A program made the position numbers and the translations under genes. A DNA stretch of 7,476 nt from assembly GCA_019894735.1 (NCBI GenBank), contig JAGXOB010000109.1, positions 1 to 7,476 on the forward strand, written 5' to 3'. This document shows positions 1 through 6,724 of the stretch, one piece after another (the stretch's first letter is position 1; each line of letters opens with the position of its first letter). The notes under the pieces were generated by a model, which saw nothing but the letters and a program-made list of their open reading frames with translations, ran no database searches and was not told the DNA's origin. Origin of the DNA: Promethearchaeota archaeon. Its GTDB lineage: Archaea; Asgardarchaeota; Lokiarchaeia; Sigynarchaeales; SOKP01.

Positions 1-957
1 TTTTTTAGAATCCGTCAGTCCGGCATTAATGTAAACGGGTAGTCCGTAATATTTTCCTATTTGACTCATTGCCACAGAAAAAATTGCTTGTTCAGGACCT
101 CCAAAAATAATTTGTGTAGTCTTCATATCAAAAGCGTGACATATTCCGCCATAACACACGGGCATTCCTTCACGGATAAGTTGAGTAATGCAAATTCCCG
201 CTAAAATTTCGGCATTTTCTTGAGCTAAGGTCCCAGCAACAGTAGCAGGAGCAGATATCCCCATTTGAGCCATCGGACCGATATGCACGGGTAAATTTAG
301 TCGAGCAGTTTCAAAAAGCAGATCGATCCCGTTAAAGGGAAAGCTTAAGGGACTAATGGGTTCAAAGAGAGGGTAGAATAAAGGGTAATTCTGAGCGCTT
401 TTCGCGTCACCCCTAAGAGCTATAAGAAGATCAATAAGGTATTTTGCTGAATCTCTATCGTTCAACCAAAAAGTGATAGGTTTATCAGTGTTTTTTATCA
501 TTTCAAGAGCAACTTGCATACAACGCCATTCGAGGGGGATTTCAAGTGGATCCGACATGGCACCAGGGATTGTTATTTCTTCTAAAGCATCACCAAGTCT
601 AGTGGCTTCTTTAACATCACTGAGAGTTGTATGCCTTCTTGGATCGCCAACATTATCAATCCAGAACGCTTGACCCGCAGAAGAATTATAATTTCGCTTT
701 CCTACACCAAATTCAGCCTTCTTAGAAAGATCGCGACCATATATTGTAAATGATTTTCCCGCTTTAGCAAGGAGTTCCTTAACTAAACCAGATGGGATTT
801 TCACTATATTACTTTTATGGTCTACTGTCGCGCCACAACCTTCAAATTTTAATAAAATTTCTTCGTGGGGTACGTATACGCCAGTAGTTTCAAGGATTTC
901 GAGAGTTTTTAGATGAACTTTTTCAATTTGGTGATCTTCAAGTATTTTAACTTGCAT
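1..957 (-). CDS. MttB-family corrinoid methyltransferase, N-terminal 319 codons (cut by left edge)
   Basis: The frame is open without any stop from the ATG at 957-955 to the window edge. It gives a protein starting MQVKILEDHQIEKVH with MttB-superfamily features: an N-terminal helical region with GVYVPHEEIL, then YNSSAGQAFWIDNVGDPRRH near residue 90, and near the end a Gly-rich stretch with GGPEQAIFSVAMSQIGKYYG followed by LPVYINAGLTDSK. In this family the TIM-barrel enzyme moves a methyl group from a methylated amine (trimethylamine, glycine betaine and relatives) to a dedicated corrinoid protein. The substrate cannot be read from this part. Classical trimethylamine MttB has pyrrolysine (UAG) and is about 495 residues with Pyl near residue 334. 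This window stops at residue 319, so Pyl and non-Pyl types cannot be separated. No in-frame TAG occurs in the visible part. The start is supported by a TATA box about 35 nt upstream; the Shine-Dalgarno sequence is weak. The gene diverges from the fwd operon. Family call is confident, substrate unknown. Confidence 0.9.
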   Translation of the reverse strand, partial: MQVKILEDHQIEKVHLKTLEILETTGVYVPHEEILLKFEGCGATVDHKSNIVKIPSGLVKELLAKAGKSFTIYGRDLSKKAEFGVGKRNYNSSAGQAFWIDNVGDPRRHTTLSDVKEATRLGDALEEITIPGAMSDPLEIPLEWRCMQVALEMIKNTDKPITFWLNDRDSAKYLIDLLIALRGDAKSAQNYPLFYPLFEPISPLSFPFNGIDLLFETARLNLPVHIGPMAQMGISAPATVAGTLAQENAEILAGICITQLIREGMPVCYGGICHAFDMKTTQIIFGGPEQAIFSVAMSQIGKYYGLPVYINAGLTDSKK

Positions 958-988
958 GTTCTACTCAATATCAATATTCGTTTTCATC

Positions 989-1000
989 CTTATATACTTT
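989..1000 (-). promoter_or_regulatory. Archaeal TATA box for the MttB-family gene
   Basis: On the minus strand the sequence reads AAAGTATATAAG, preceded by A-rich sequence that could serve as a BRE. Its centre lies about 37 nt upstream of the ATG at 957. Transcription starting about 25 nt downstream of the box would give a leader of roughly 10-15 nt, usual for archaea. This is the clearest promoter in the window. The start site itself is inferred. Confidence 0.6.
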
Positions 1001-1130
1001 TAAACTTTTGAAATAAGCAATACAAATCTCCTTCTATAAGTGAAAATGAGCTGTAGGAGCGTAATAATTTATATTCAATAATCTAAAGAAATTAATAAGG
1101 TTCAAAATATTAATCACACGTAGAACTCTA

Positions 1131-1144
1131 AATTATTAATAATT
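1131..1144. repeat. 14-bp perfect palindrome upstream of the fwd operon
   Basis: AATTATTAATAATT is identical to its reverse complement and lies 33 bp ahead of the first operon start codon. Its position would suit an operator overlapping the core promoter, or the TATA region itself. It contains only A and T in an AT-rich spacer, so chance occurrence is quite possible. Confidence 0.3.
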
Positions 1145-1177
1145 CTAAGGTGAATCAACTTACCAGTTCAAAACTTT

Positions 1178-1645
1178 ATGGAATTGTACAAATTCTTACC
1201 GAAAACTAATTGTAAAAAGTGCGGGAAACCCACATGCATGGCGTTTAGCTTGGATTTATTACAAGGTAAAGTTAAGGTTGACGATTGCCCTCCTCTTCTG
1301 GAGCCAAAGTATAAAAAACAATACGACGCATTAAAAGAGATTCTTGGTTCGGAGGAGGGGCAAAAAAAGGAATTAAAAATAAATATAGATGAGGATCTTT
1401 GCGATGGTTGTGGGATTTGTGTCACTATCTGCCCTGTAAACGCAAGATATTGCCCATCTAGTTTAAGTGGTAAAGCACCAGAATATCCTCCTGAAGAGCA
1501 CCAGCTTTTTCAGGTTATAGGAGGAAAATGTGAATTGTTAAAAATTGAACACTGTAGAAGGTTAGAAGCGGGGGGAAGAGAAAGGGAGTGTCGTGTCTGT
1601 GAAACTTATTGTCCTCGCGAAGCAGTTAAAATTGAATATGTATAA
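1178..1645 (+). CDS. Iron-sulfur protein: CdhE/AcsC-type 4Fe-4S domain fused to ferredoxin domain, Fwd-associated
   Basis: A 155-residue cytoplasmic iron-sulfur protein with no membrane segment. Residues 1-40 (LYKFLPKTNCKKCGKPTC, then C37) match the small 4Fe-4S domain best known at the N terminus of the corrinoid iron-sulfur protein (CdhE/AcsC) and in RnfB: C12-x2-C15-x4-C20-x16-C37. Residues 75-85 form a ferredoxin motif C75-x2-C78-x2-C81-x3-C85 followed by Pro. The C-terminal part has C126 and C138-x2-C141-x3-C145-Pro, which with C126 or another upstream Cys could hold a third cluster after a roughly 30-residue insert. As first gene of the fwdBDA run, 35 bp ahead of fwdB, it most likely carries electrons to or from the FwdB tungsten/molybdenum site, in the role played by FwdG/FwdF polyferredoxins elsewhere. 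The similarity to CdhE is limited to the cluster domain; there is no corrinoid-binding barrel. The start at 1178 is the only usual start codon upstream of the first cluster after the TGA at 1151-1153. Confidence 0.85.
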   Translation: MELYKFLPKTNCKKCGKPTCMAFSLDLLQGKVKVDDCPPLLEPKYKKQYDALKEILGSEEGQKKELKINIDEDLCDGCGICVTICPVNARYCPSSLSGKAPEYPPEEHQLFQVIGGKCELLKIEHCRRLEAGGRERECRVCETYCPREAVKIEYV

Positions 1646-1680
1646 TTATTGAATTATTAAGTAACATTGAGGTATTCGTT

Positions 1681-2988
1681 ATGAAAAGGGTGACTTGTTC
1701 AGGTTGTTCGTTGTTATGTGATGATATAATAGTTATAAGTGATGGATTATTTGTAAGTGAAGTTATAGGTGCCTGTTTGAAGGGAAAGGAACGGTTTGAT
1801 CAAGTAAGTGCTAGAAATAGAATTACTCACCCCATGATTAGAAAAGATGGAGAATTAAAAGAAGTTTCCTGGGATGAAGCCATTAAAAAAGCTGGTGAAA
1901 TCATTAAAAAATCGTCCAACCCATTGCTATATGGTTTTTCGAACGTAACTTCTGAAGCTCAAGAAGCAGGAATTAAGTTAGCTCAGAAAATTGACGGTTT
2001 CATAGACTCCAACGCTTCAATTTGCCAAGGAAAGTTCTTAAACAAAGCAAAAAACCATGGAATAAACCTGACAACTATTACAGAGATTATTAACAAAGGA
2101 GATTTAATAATTTTATGGGGAGCTAATCCGGCAGAAACGATTCCTCGCTTATTAAATAAAGTTCTCTTTTCTCGAGGTAAATTTCGCATGACAGGCAGAG
2201 AAATCAAAACATTAGTAATTATCGATCCTATAAAAACTGCGTCTTTTAGAGTTATGGGCGTCAGAGATCTCCCTTTGATTGTCGAACCAAACAAAGATAT
2301 TGATTTAATTCGAATGCTAAAAGAGGAATGCTGTTCTGTTGATAGCATTCCATCTGAGGGGGTTGCTGGAGTAGATAAGGGTGACCTCAAACGATTGTTA
2401 CTCCATCTTACAGGAGCTGAAAATGGCGTAATAATTCTTGGCCAAGGAGTTATTCAACCCCATCCCGATTATGATTTAGTAGAAGAATTACTCGAGTTAC
2501 TGCAAATGATAAACGAAAGGCAAGAAAAAGGTCGAATTTCGTTGCTATTAATGGGAGGTCATTTTAACATGGCAGGATTCGACCACGTGGCGCTTTCTTC
2601 CTTCGGAGTGTTTGGTAAATTAGAATTCAAACGCAATCAACTGGTTAAAACAGAAGATTCTTTGGTTTCAAAAATTGAAAAAGAAGACTTCGATTGTTCT
2701 ATTATCGTTGGAACAGACCCAATCTCTCATTTTCCTTTTTCGTTGAGCTTCAAATTAGCACAAAAACCACTTATCCTTATAGATAACCACAGCACAGCCA
2801 CTTCTAATTTAGCAGAAGTGGTTTTACCTACAGCAATAACGGGAATTGAAAGCAGTGGATTAGCATATCGACTTGATCAAGTACCAATTGAGTTAAATAA
2901 AATAATCAATCCACCTAATAACCTTCCTTCTGATGAGGAATTGCTAAATCAATTGTATGAACTATTAAATAGCGAGGGGTCGGAATAA
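1681..2988 (+). CDS. fwdB: Formylmethanofuran dehydrogenase subunit B (Mo/W-bis-pterin catalytic subunit), divergent
   Basis: This is the catalytic subunit that interconverts CO2 and formate within the complex, 435 residues against about 430 for the family. The N terminus binds a 4Fe-4S cluster with C6-x2-C9-x3-C13-x18-C32 (TCSGCSLLCDD). Next come the oxidoreductase signature NRITHPMIRKDG and VSWDEAI, the metal-site segment NASICQGK at 112-118 with C115 as metal ligand, LIILWGANPAE (141-151), and GGHFNMAGFD (291-300). The metal ligand is an ordinary Cys codon (TGC), although the HdrA in this window appears to use selenocysteine. The residue after it is Gln116; in FwdB and related formate dehydrogenases this is normally a catalytic His. 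The active-site Arg of the family may be R317 in EFKRN, but that alignment is tentative. GAGGT at 1669-1673 sits 7 nt before the ATG, and fwdD begins 1 bp after the stop. Whether the metal is W or Mo cannot be told. Confidence 0.92.
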   Translation: MKRVTCSGCSLLCDDIIVISDGLFVSEVIGACLKGKERFDQVSARNRITHPMIRKDGELKEVSWDEAIKKAGEIIKKSSNPLLYGFSNVTSEAQEAGIKLAQKIDGFIDSNASICQGKFLNKAKNHGINLTTITEIINKGDLIILWGANPAETIPRLLNKVLFSRGKFRMTGREIKTLVIIDPIKTASFRVMGVRDLPLIVEPNKDIDLIRMLKEECCSVDSIPSEGVAGVDKGDLKRLLLHLTGAENGVIILGQGVIQPHPDYDLVEELLELLQMINERQEKGRISLLLMGGHFNMAGFDHVALSSFGVFGKLEFKRNQLVKTEDSLVSKIEKEDFDCSIIVGTDPISHFPFSLSFKLAQKPLILIDNHSTATSNLAEVVLPTAITGIESSGLAYRLDQVPIELNKIINPPNNLPSDEELLNQLYELLNSEGSE

Positions 2989-2989
2989 T

Positions 2990-3367
2990 ATGGAATTTTT
3001 GTTAAACTCGATGAGAAAAATAGATAATGATCAAGTAAAAGAACATTCTTTTGGAACTGAGCAATCCCTAGAAGAGAAATTAGCAATTTGTTTTATTAAT
3101 CCTAAAGATTTTGAGAAATTAAGTTTAGTAACAAGTCTCCACCTAAAAATTACTAACAATAAGAAGCATGTGATAGTAAAGGTTGAGAAAGACGATAATG
3201 TTCATGATGGGACAATTGTGATGCCCGTGTCAATATGGTCAAATCGGTTATCAGAAGTTCAAAATAATGAGCTTCTCTATAAAAATATCGTTGTAAATGT
3301 GGAAGCTACCCGCGATCCAATAACGAAATTTAAAGAAATTATACAAGAACTCCGGGTGAAAAAATAA
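2990..3367 (+). CDS. fwdD: Formylmethanofuran dehydrogenase subunit D (molybdopterin dinucleotide-binding domain)
   Basis: This 125-residue protein is the small subunit that completes the pterin-cofactor pocket of FwdB (in many related enzymes the same fold is fused to the catalytic subunit). Recognition rests on its place between fwdB and fwdA, its length (FwdD is about 130 residues), and the segment DGTIVMPVSIWSNRL near residues 73-87. That segment resembles the family's G-x-x-F-x-P-x-G-P-W-A-N cofactor loop. The usual following Thr/Gly-rich GMP loop is not obvious; the sequence passes straight to IVVNVEATRDPITKFKE, so the C-terminal part looks divergent. The ATG is 1 bp after the fwdB stop with GAGGGG at 2974-2979 inside the fwdB end, suggesting translational coupling. 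Alone the sequence would be hard to name; context makes the call. Confidence 0.82.
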   Translation: MEFLLNSMRKIDNDQVKEHSFGTEQSLEEKLAICFINPKDFEKLSLVTSLHLKITNNKKHVIVKVEKDDNVHDGTIVMPVSIWSNRLSEVQNNELLYKNIVVNVEATRDPITKFKEIIQELRVKK

Positions 3368-3368
3368 T

Positions 3369-5033
3369 ATGGCAAAACTTCTTGTAAAAAACGGTTTTGT
3401 TTTTGACCCCTTTAATAGCATTGAAGGCGATGCAAAAGACATTTTAATTGAGGATGGTAAGGTCGTAGATAATTTCACGAATAGTAGCGACATCCAAGAA
3501 ATAGATGCGAAAGGGAAAACAGTCGTTCCAGCAGCAGTAGAGATCCACGCTCATGTGGCATCGCAACAACTAAATTGGGTCCGATTGCTAGGCTCTAACA
3601 ACCAAGATTTTCAAAACCATTGGAACGGTTTAACTTTAAATGCTATTGCTAAAGATTATATTTCAAACGGATACACTTTTATTCTTGAAGCTAATGTTTT
3701 CCCATCGTTAACGAAACAAACGATTTTTGACTTAAAGCGATTACCCGTGCTTGATAAAGCCTACTTATTAAATCCCAGTAATTTATGGCCTCTGGAACTT
3801 GAGTTTCAGAAGGACATGGTCGAAGAAGGCGCTGTTTTCTTATCAAATCTTTTAGAAAAAGTAAAAGGTTTTGGTTTAAAAGCCTACAATCCTTTCGAAG
3901 CTGAATTTTGGAATTGGAAAGTGGTTCGAAAAAACCTTACCGAAAAAGGGAGGTTATTCAACTTCGCTCCTATGGATGTGTATGAAAAACTTGCAAGGTT
4001 TGTTGAGCATTTAGGGTTACCTCATTCTATTCACGCCCATATTGAAGGTTATGAGTCCCAATATTCTAAAGAAAACTTAATCGCCACTTTAGATAAAGTA
4101 AAATCGCTTGGTTTGAAACCCAATCCTAAAAATGATTTTGAAATTAAGCGATCTCAGATATTTCACCTCGCACATAGCTCAAGTTATAACATGGACGGGG
4201 ATAATTCAGAGCTAATTAAATTTTATAACGAAAACCAAGATTTTGACATGGACTTAGGATTTGTAGCTTTTAACGCGCTAAACCCGTTGATCACTTCCGA
4301 TCGATATCTCATTAACAAACTTTTTAGTTCAACAAACCAATACAAACTAATTAGATCTTCTGTAGAATCTGAAGGAGACTCATTTGCGACCCTCAGAAAA
4401 TTCAGCAAAGAAAACAAAGAAGATTGCATAATGTGGGCAAACGCAATTGATTTAGCGTTAAATATATCCCCGTGGCAATTGCAGTTTTCAATAAACTATC
4501 CTAACTACGCAGATATAAAAAATCTTCCCGAAATCGCAAGTTTACTAACAAGTAATAACGCTCGCGAACAATTTATAAAAGATATGGACACTAGCTCTTT
4601 GAAAGACAACCCTCTTCTTAGTAACAGTAAAGAATTATCATTTAACGAATTTGTCATCCTAACTCGGTCGAGTCCTGCTAAGTCTCTCGGTTTAGGTAGT
4701 ATTAAAGGGAACTTGGGAAATGGAGCTGACGGTGACCTCAACATTCTAAATTTGAATTTAAACGATATTAATATTTCAAATGACTATGAGAAATTCAAAT
4801 TTACTCTCAGTAATATAGAATACGTAATAAAAGCAGGTGAAATAATAAAAGTTCATGATAAAATAAACCTAAACAGTTCAGGAAACATCCTATGGGCTTC
4901 CGGTAAACCGGAAAAAGAAGACACTAAATCTGTCTTGGCAAAAAAAGAGGTCTTTTACCAAAAATATAATTCCAATTTCTACGATTCTTACACCATAACT
5001 ATCAATAAAGAAATATTGAGAAAGATAACTTAG
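3369..5033 (+). CDS. fwdA: Formylmethanofuran dehydrogenase subunit A (binuclear-zinc amidohydrolase), possibly altered site
   Basis: In the Fwd complex FwdA forms or cleaves the formamide bond between formate and methanofuran. The protein has 554 residues (family about 570). Amidohydrolase features in order: the N-terminal beta domain LLVKNGFVFDPFNSIEGDAKDI in two parts; E58-I-H60-A-H62, the metal-binding HxH; K171 in FGLKAYNP, the lysine expected to be carboxylated; H219, H222 and H224 in PHSIHAHIEG; and H266/H269 in FHLAH. The family's TDHPN motif, with the catalytic and zinc-binding Asp, aligns with S374-I-N376-Y-P-N379. That would make the Asp an Asn, which is unusual. The following DIKNLPEIASLL matches the family's YPRIIALL helix, supporting the alignment. 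GGGTGA at 3354-3359 precedes the ATG, which lies 1 bp after the fwdD stop. It ends in TAG; the next in-frame stop is TAA at 5058-5060. FwdC, which usually accompanies these subunits, is not in the window. Confidence 0.93.
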   Translation: MAKLLVKNGFVFDPFNSIEGDAKDILIEDGKVVDNFTNSSDIQEIDAKGKTVVPAAVEIHAHVASQQLNWVRLLGSNNQDFQNHWNGLTLNAIAKDYISNGYTFILEANVFPSLTKQTIFDLKRLPVLDKAYLLNPSNLWPLELEFQKDMVEEGAVFLSNLLEKVKGFGLKAYNPFEAEFWNWKVVRKNLTEKGRLFNFAPMDVYEKLARFVEHLGLPHSIHAHIEGYESQYSKENLIATLDKVKSLGLKPNPKNDFEIKRSQIFHLAHSSSYNMDGDNSELIKFYNENQDFDMDLGFVAFNALNPLITSDRYLINKLFSSTNQYKLIRSSVESEGDSFATLRKFSKENKEDCIMWANAIDLALNISPWQLQFSINYPNYADIKNLPEIASLLTSNNAREQFIKDMDTSSLKDNPLLSNSKELSFNEFVILTRSSPAKSLGLGSIKGNLGNGADGDLNILNLNLNDINISNDYEKFKFTLSNIEYVIKAGEIIKVHDKINLNSSGNILWASGKPEKEDTKSVLAKKEVFYQKYNSNFYDSYTITINKEILRKIT

Positions 5034-5040
5034 AACTATC

Positions 5041-5080
5041 TTTTTCTGATCATTCTATAATTAATTAAATGAATTTTTTT
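5041..5080 (+). terminator. T-tract terminator region after the fwd operon
   Basis: Just after the fwdA stop there is a run of five T (5041-5045) and then seven T (5074-5080). Archaeal RNA polymerase commonly ends at such T-runs in the coding strand without needing a hairpin. The position at the end of a four-gene run and before a 488-bp gap supports the call. No experimental-style evidence is possible from sequence alone. Confidence 0.45.
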
Positions 5081-5258
5081 ATCTATCTCTAAAATATAGA
5101 TGACTAAGGATTCTTTTTTCGGCTTCCGTAGTATTTTCTGCTGAGTTGGTTGATTTTACGTGAATTTACTTTACTCTCTTGGGGTTTCTTTCTCACAATA
5201 TGTGTCGTACTAACGACTGTTAATAAAATGTCAAGCGTCTGCTTTTTTGAAATGATAT

Positions 5259-5297
5259 TGATCATATTAATCTCATCGGAATGTATGAGAATGATCA
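5259..5297 (+). repeat. Interrupted inverted repeat (hairpin)
   Basis: TGATCAT at 5259-5265 pairs perfectly with ATGATCA at 5291-5297, and inside it CTCAT at 5272-5276 pairs with ATGAG at 5285-5289 around an 8-nt loop (CGGAATGT). The internal loop is lopsided, six nt on the left (ATTAAT) and one on the right. It does not have the GAA/A internal loop expected of an archaeal SECIS element. It could be a structured leader or a protein site, or it may be chance. Confidence 0.35.
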
Positions 5298-5521
5298 CAT
5301 CTTGTTTGGAGAAATGGATTAGAATTATTAAAAAACAAACATTTATAAACTTTTTCACCATATATAACTTGGGATTTTTGATAATGATCTGTCAATATAC
5401 TGGTAAAAGTATCATAATCAAGGGATTTGACTACTGAAAATGATTATTATATGTTTGATTTAGTGAAATAGATTATTAGAAATGAAAATAAGAAAACGAA
5501 AAAGAGCGATAAAGGTGTATT

Positions 5522-6655
5522 ATGAAAGTTAAAAGTTTTGAGGATTTAATAGAAGAAGTCCATAAAAAAGGGATTTGTCAGCAATGTGGAGGTTGTGTGA
5601 GCTTCTGTAATTCGATGGAATACGATGTAATTGGTTATAAAGAACCAAATTCGCCTCCAGAATTTATAAATAAAGAAAACTGTCTTAAATGCGGAATTTG
5701 TTATCATATATGCCCACAGACTCACGTGTTAGACAAAGATCTCAATAGAACGTTTAACCTGTTAGATTTTTCGTCTATGCCCCTTGGTAATATTTGTGAT
5801 CTCTATTCATGCCAATCAGTAGACTACGATTTTTTAAACCATGGAACTGACGGAGGAGTTGTGAATTCTCTTCTTAATTACATGTTTCAAGAGAACTTAA
5901 TAGACGGAGCTATAGTGGCAAAAACAAAAGCTCCTTTCTCGAGAGAGCCTTTTCTTGCCAAAGGTAAAGAGGATTTACTTAGTACGTCAGGGCTTAAATT
6001 AGTGATTTCCCAGCAATTAGACGAAGTTCAAAGGTACCATTCCTATTCCAGTTCACTTCCTAAGATAAGCAGTACCAAGTTTAAAAAGTTGGCGGTGGTC
6101 GGAACTCCGTGCCAAATTTATACGATTAGGTGTATGCAAAATCTTGGCATTATACCTTCACATAATATAGAGTTTTGTTTAGGATTATTTTGTTACGAGA
6201 ATTTCGAATTTAACCAACAAAAAGTGGAGCAGTTTGAGAGGGAGTTCACTATTAAGTTCGAGGACATAGAAAAAATTAAGATTAAGAAAAACCTAATCAT
6301 ACAATTAAAGGGAGAAGAGTCTTTAATTAATATACCCTTTGAGGATTTAAAAGATTATATGCGACCAGCTTGTAATGCGTGTAGTGATTTTACAAATATA
6401 TATGCTGATATATCGTTTGGAGGTTTAGGGTCTCCAGAAAATTTCACCACAGTAATTACAAGAACAAAAAAGGGGCATAAATTAATAGCAGAAGCCCAAA
6501 AACAAGGAACTTTTGTTAACTTAGAAATCGATTCTTCCACAGAAAAATATGTTAAGAATCTTCTTTTACAATATTCAAGTTCAAAAATAGAGCGAAAAGA
6601 GAACTTCATGAAATCTAAATTAAGAAATTTAAAAGAAATTAAATCTACGGCTTAA
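5522..6655 (+). CDS. FrhB/FpoF-family F420 oxidoreductase subunit with two N-terminal 4Fe-4S clusters
   Basis: The 377-residue protein has two N-terminal ferredoxin motifs, C19-x2-C22-x2-C25-x3-C29 and C54-x2-C57-x2-C60-x3-C64-Pro. The FrhB fold follows: HGTDGGVVNSLLNYMF (108-122) is the N-terminal FrhB signature; VVGTPCQIYTIRCMQ (192-206) is the central one; GLFCYENF (221-228) and C284-x2-C287 (ACNACSD) with DISFGGLGSPE complete the C-terminal domain and its extra cluster. Family members (FrhB, FpoF/FqoF, FdhB) bind FAD and oxidise or reduce coenzyme F420. The next gene, 69 bp on, is hdrA, so this is probably the F420- or ferredoxin-linked input module of an Hdr complex. It is soluble, with no membrane segment. 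The GGTG at 5514-5517 is 4 nt before the ATG; the stretch GGTGTATT is nearly the same as that ahead of hdrA. F420 specificity is family knowledge; other FrhB-like proteins use different donors. Confidence 0.88.
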   Translation: MKVKSFEDLIEEVHKKGICQQCGGCVSFCNSMEYDVIGYKEPNSPPEFINKENCLKCGICYHICPQTHVLDKDLNRTFNLLDFSSMPLGNICDLYSCQSVDYDFLNHGTDGGVVNSLLNYMFQENLIDGAIVAKTKAPFSREPFLAKGKEDLLSTSGLKLVISQQLDEVQRYHSYSSSLPKISSTKFKKLAVVGTPCQIYTIRCMQNLGIIPSHNIEFCLGLFCYENFEFNQQKVEQFEREFTIKFEDIEKIKIKKNLIIQLKGEESLINIPFEDLKDYMRPACNACSDFTNIYADISFGGLGSPENFTTVITRTKKGHKLIAEAQKQGTFVNLEIDSSTEKYVKNLLLQYSSSKIERKENFMKSKLRNLKEIKSTA

Positions 6656-6713
6656 AAATTAATAAAATAAAATTTAAAATTAATTCCAAAAATTATATGG
6701 TGATAATCTAAAA

Positions 6714-6718
6714 GGGTG
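6714..6718 (+). promoter_or_regulatory. Ribosome binding site fixing the true hdrA start
   Basis: GGGTG stands 6 nt before the ATG at 6725. This supports the upstream start at 6725 over the internal ATG at 6830, which has no ribosome site and would remove the conserved HdrA N terminus. A similar GGTGTATT precedes the ATG at 5522. Confidence 0.75.
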
Positions 6719-6724
6719 TATTAA

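Larger units (their letters stand above)
958..1177. promoter_or_regulatory. Divergent intergenic region between mttB-like gene and fwd operon
   Basis: This 220-bp AT-rich spacer must hold both outward promoters. The leftward TATA box is at 989-1000. For the rightward operon there are several TATA-like candidates (AATTTATATT at 1066-1075, AAAATATTAA near 1104-1113, and the palindrome at 1131-1144), and I cannot choose among them. An AAGGTGAA ribosome-site-like sequence lies at 1147-1154, about 24 nt ahead of the ATG at 1178. That is too far for normal use, so the first operon gene may be read from a different start or without a close ribosome site. No RNA gene is visible. Confidence 0.5.
5034..5521. 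other. 488-bp intergenic region without a convincing gene
   Basis: It lies between fwdA and the FrhB-family gene. Two overlapping open frames exist on opposite strands: plus 5150-5437 from a TTG, minus 5361-5104 from an ATG. Neither has a ribosome site, a recognisable domain or gene-like composition. The plus frame is a run of Ile/Phe/Leu typical of AT-rich noncoding DNA; the minus frame is Lys/Ser/Arg-rich at its end. The region holds T-tracts at its start and an interrupted hairpin at 5259-5297. A TATA-like GATTATTATATG at 5442-5453, about 70 nt before the next start codon, may be the promoter of the FrhB-HdrA unit. A small RNA or a decayed gene cannot be excluded. Confidence 0.5.

Noticed and set aside
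473..673. Plus-strand 66-codon ORF
   Set aside because: It lies antisense inside the MttB-family gene, whose frame matches a known family over its whole length.
1983..2390. Minus-strand 135-codon ORF
   Set aside because: Antisense shadow of fwdB with no domain of its own; the same applies to the short minus frames at 1168-1425, 3251-3493, 4223-4429, 4505-4744 and 6355-6609.
5104..5361. Minus-strand 85-codon ORF in the long gap
   Set aside because: No ribosome site, no recognisable domain, low-complexity Ile/Lys-rich composition, and it overlaps an equally weak ORF on the other strand.
5150..5437. Plus-strand 95-codon ORF with hydrophobic stretches
   Set aside because: TTG start without ribosome site; the apparent membrane-like segments arise from T-rich sequence; nothing recognisable.
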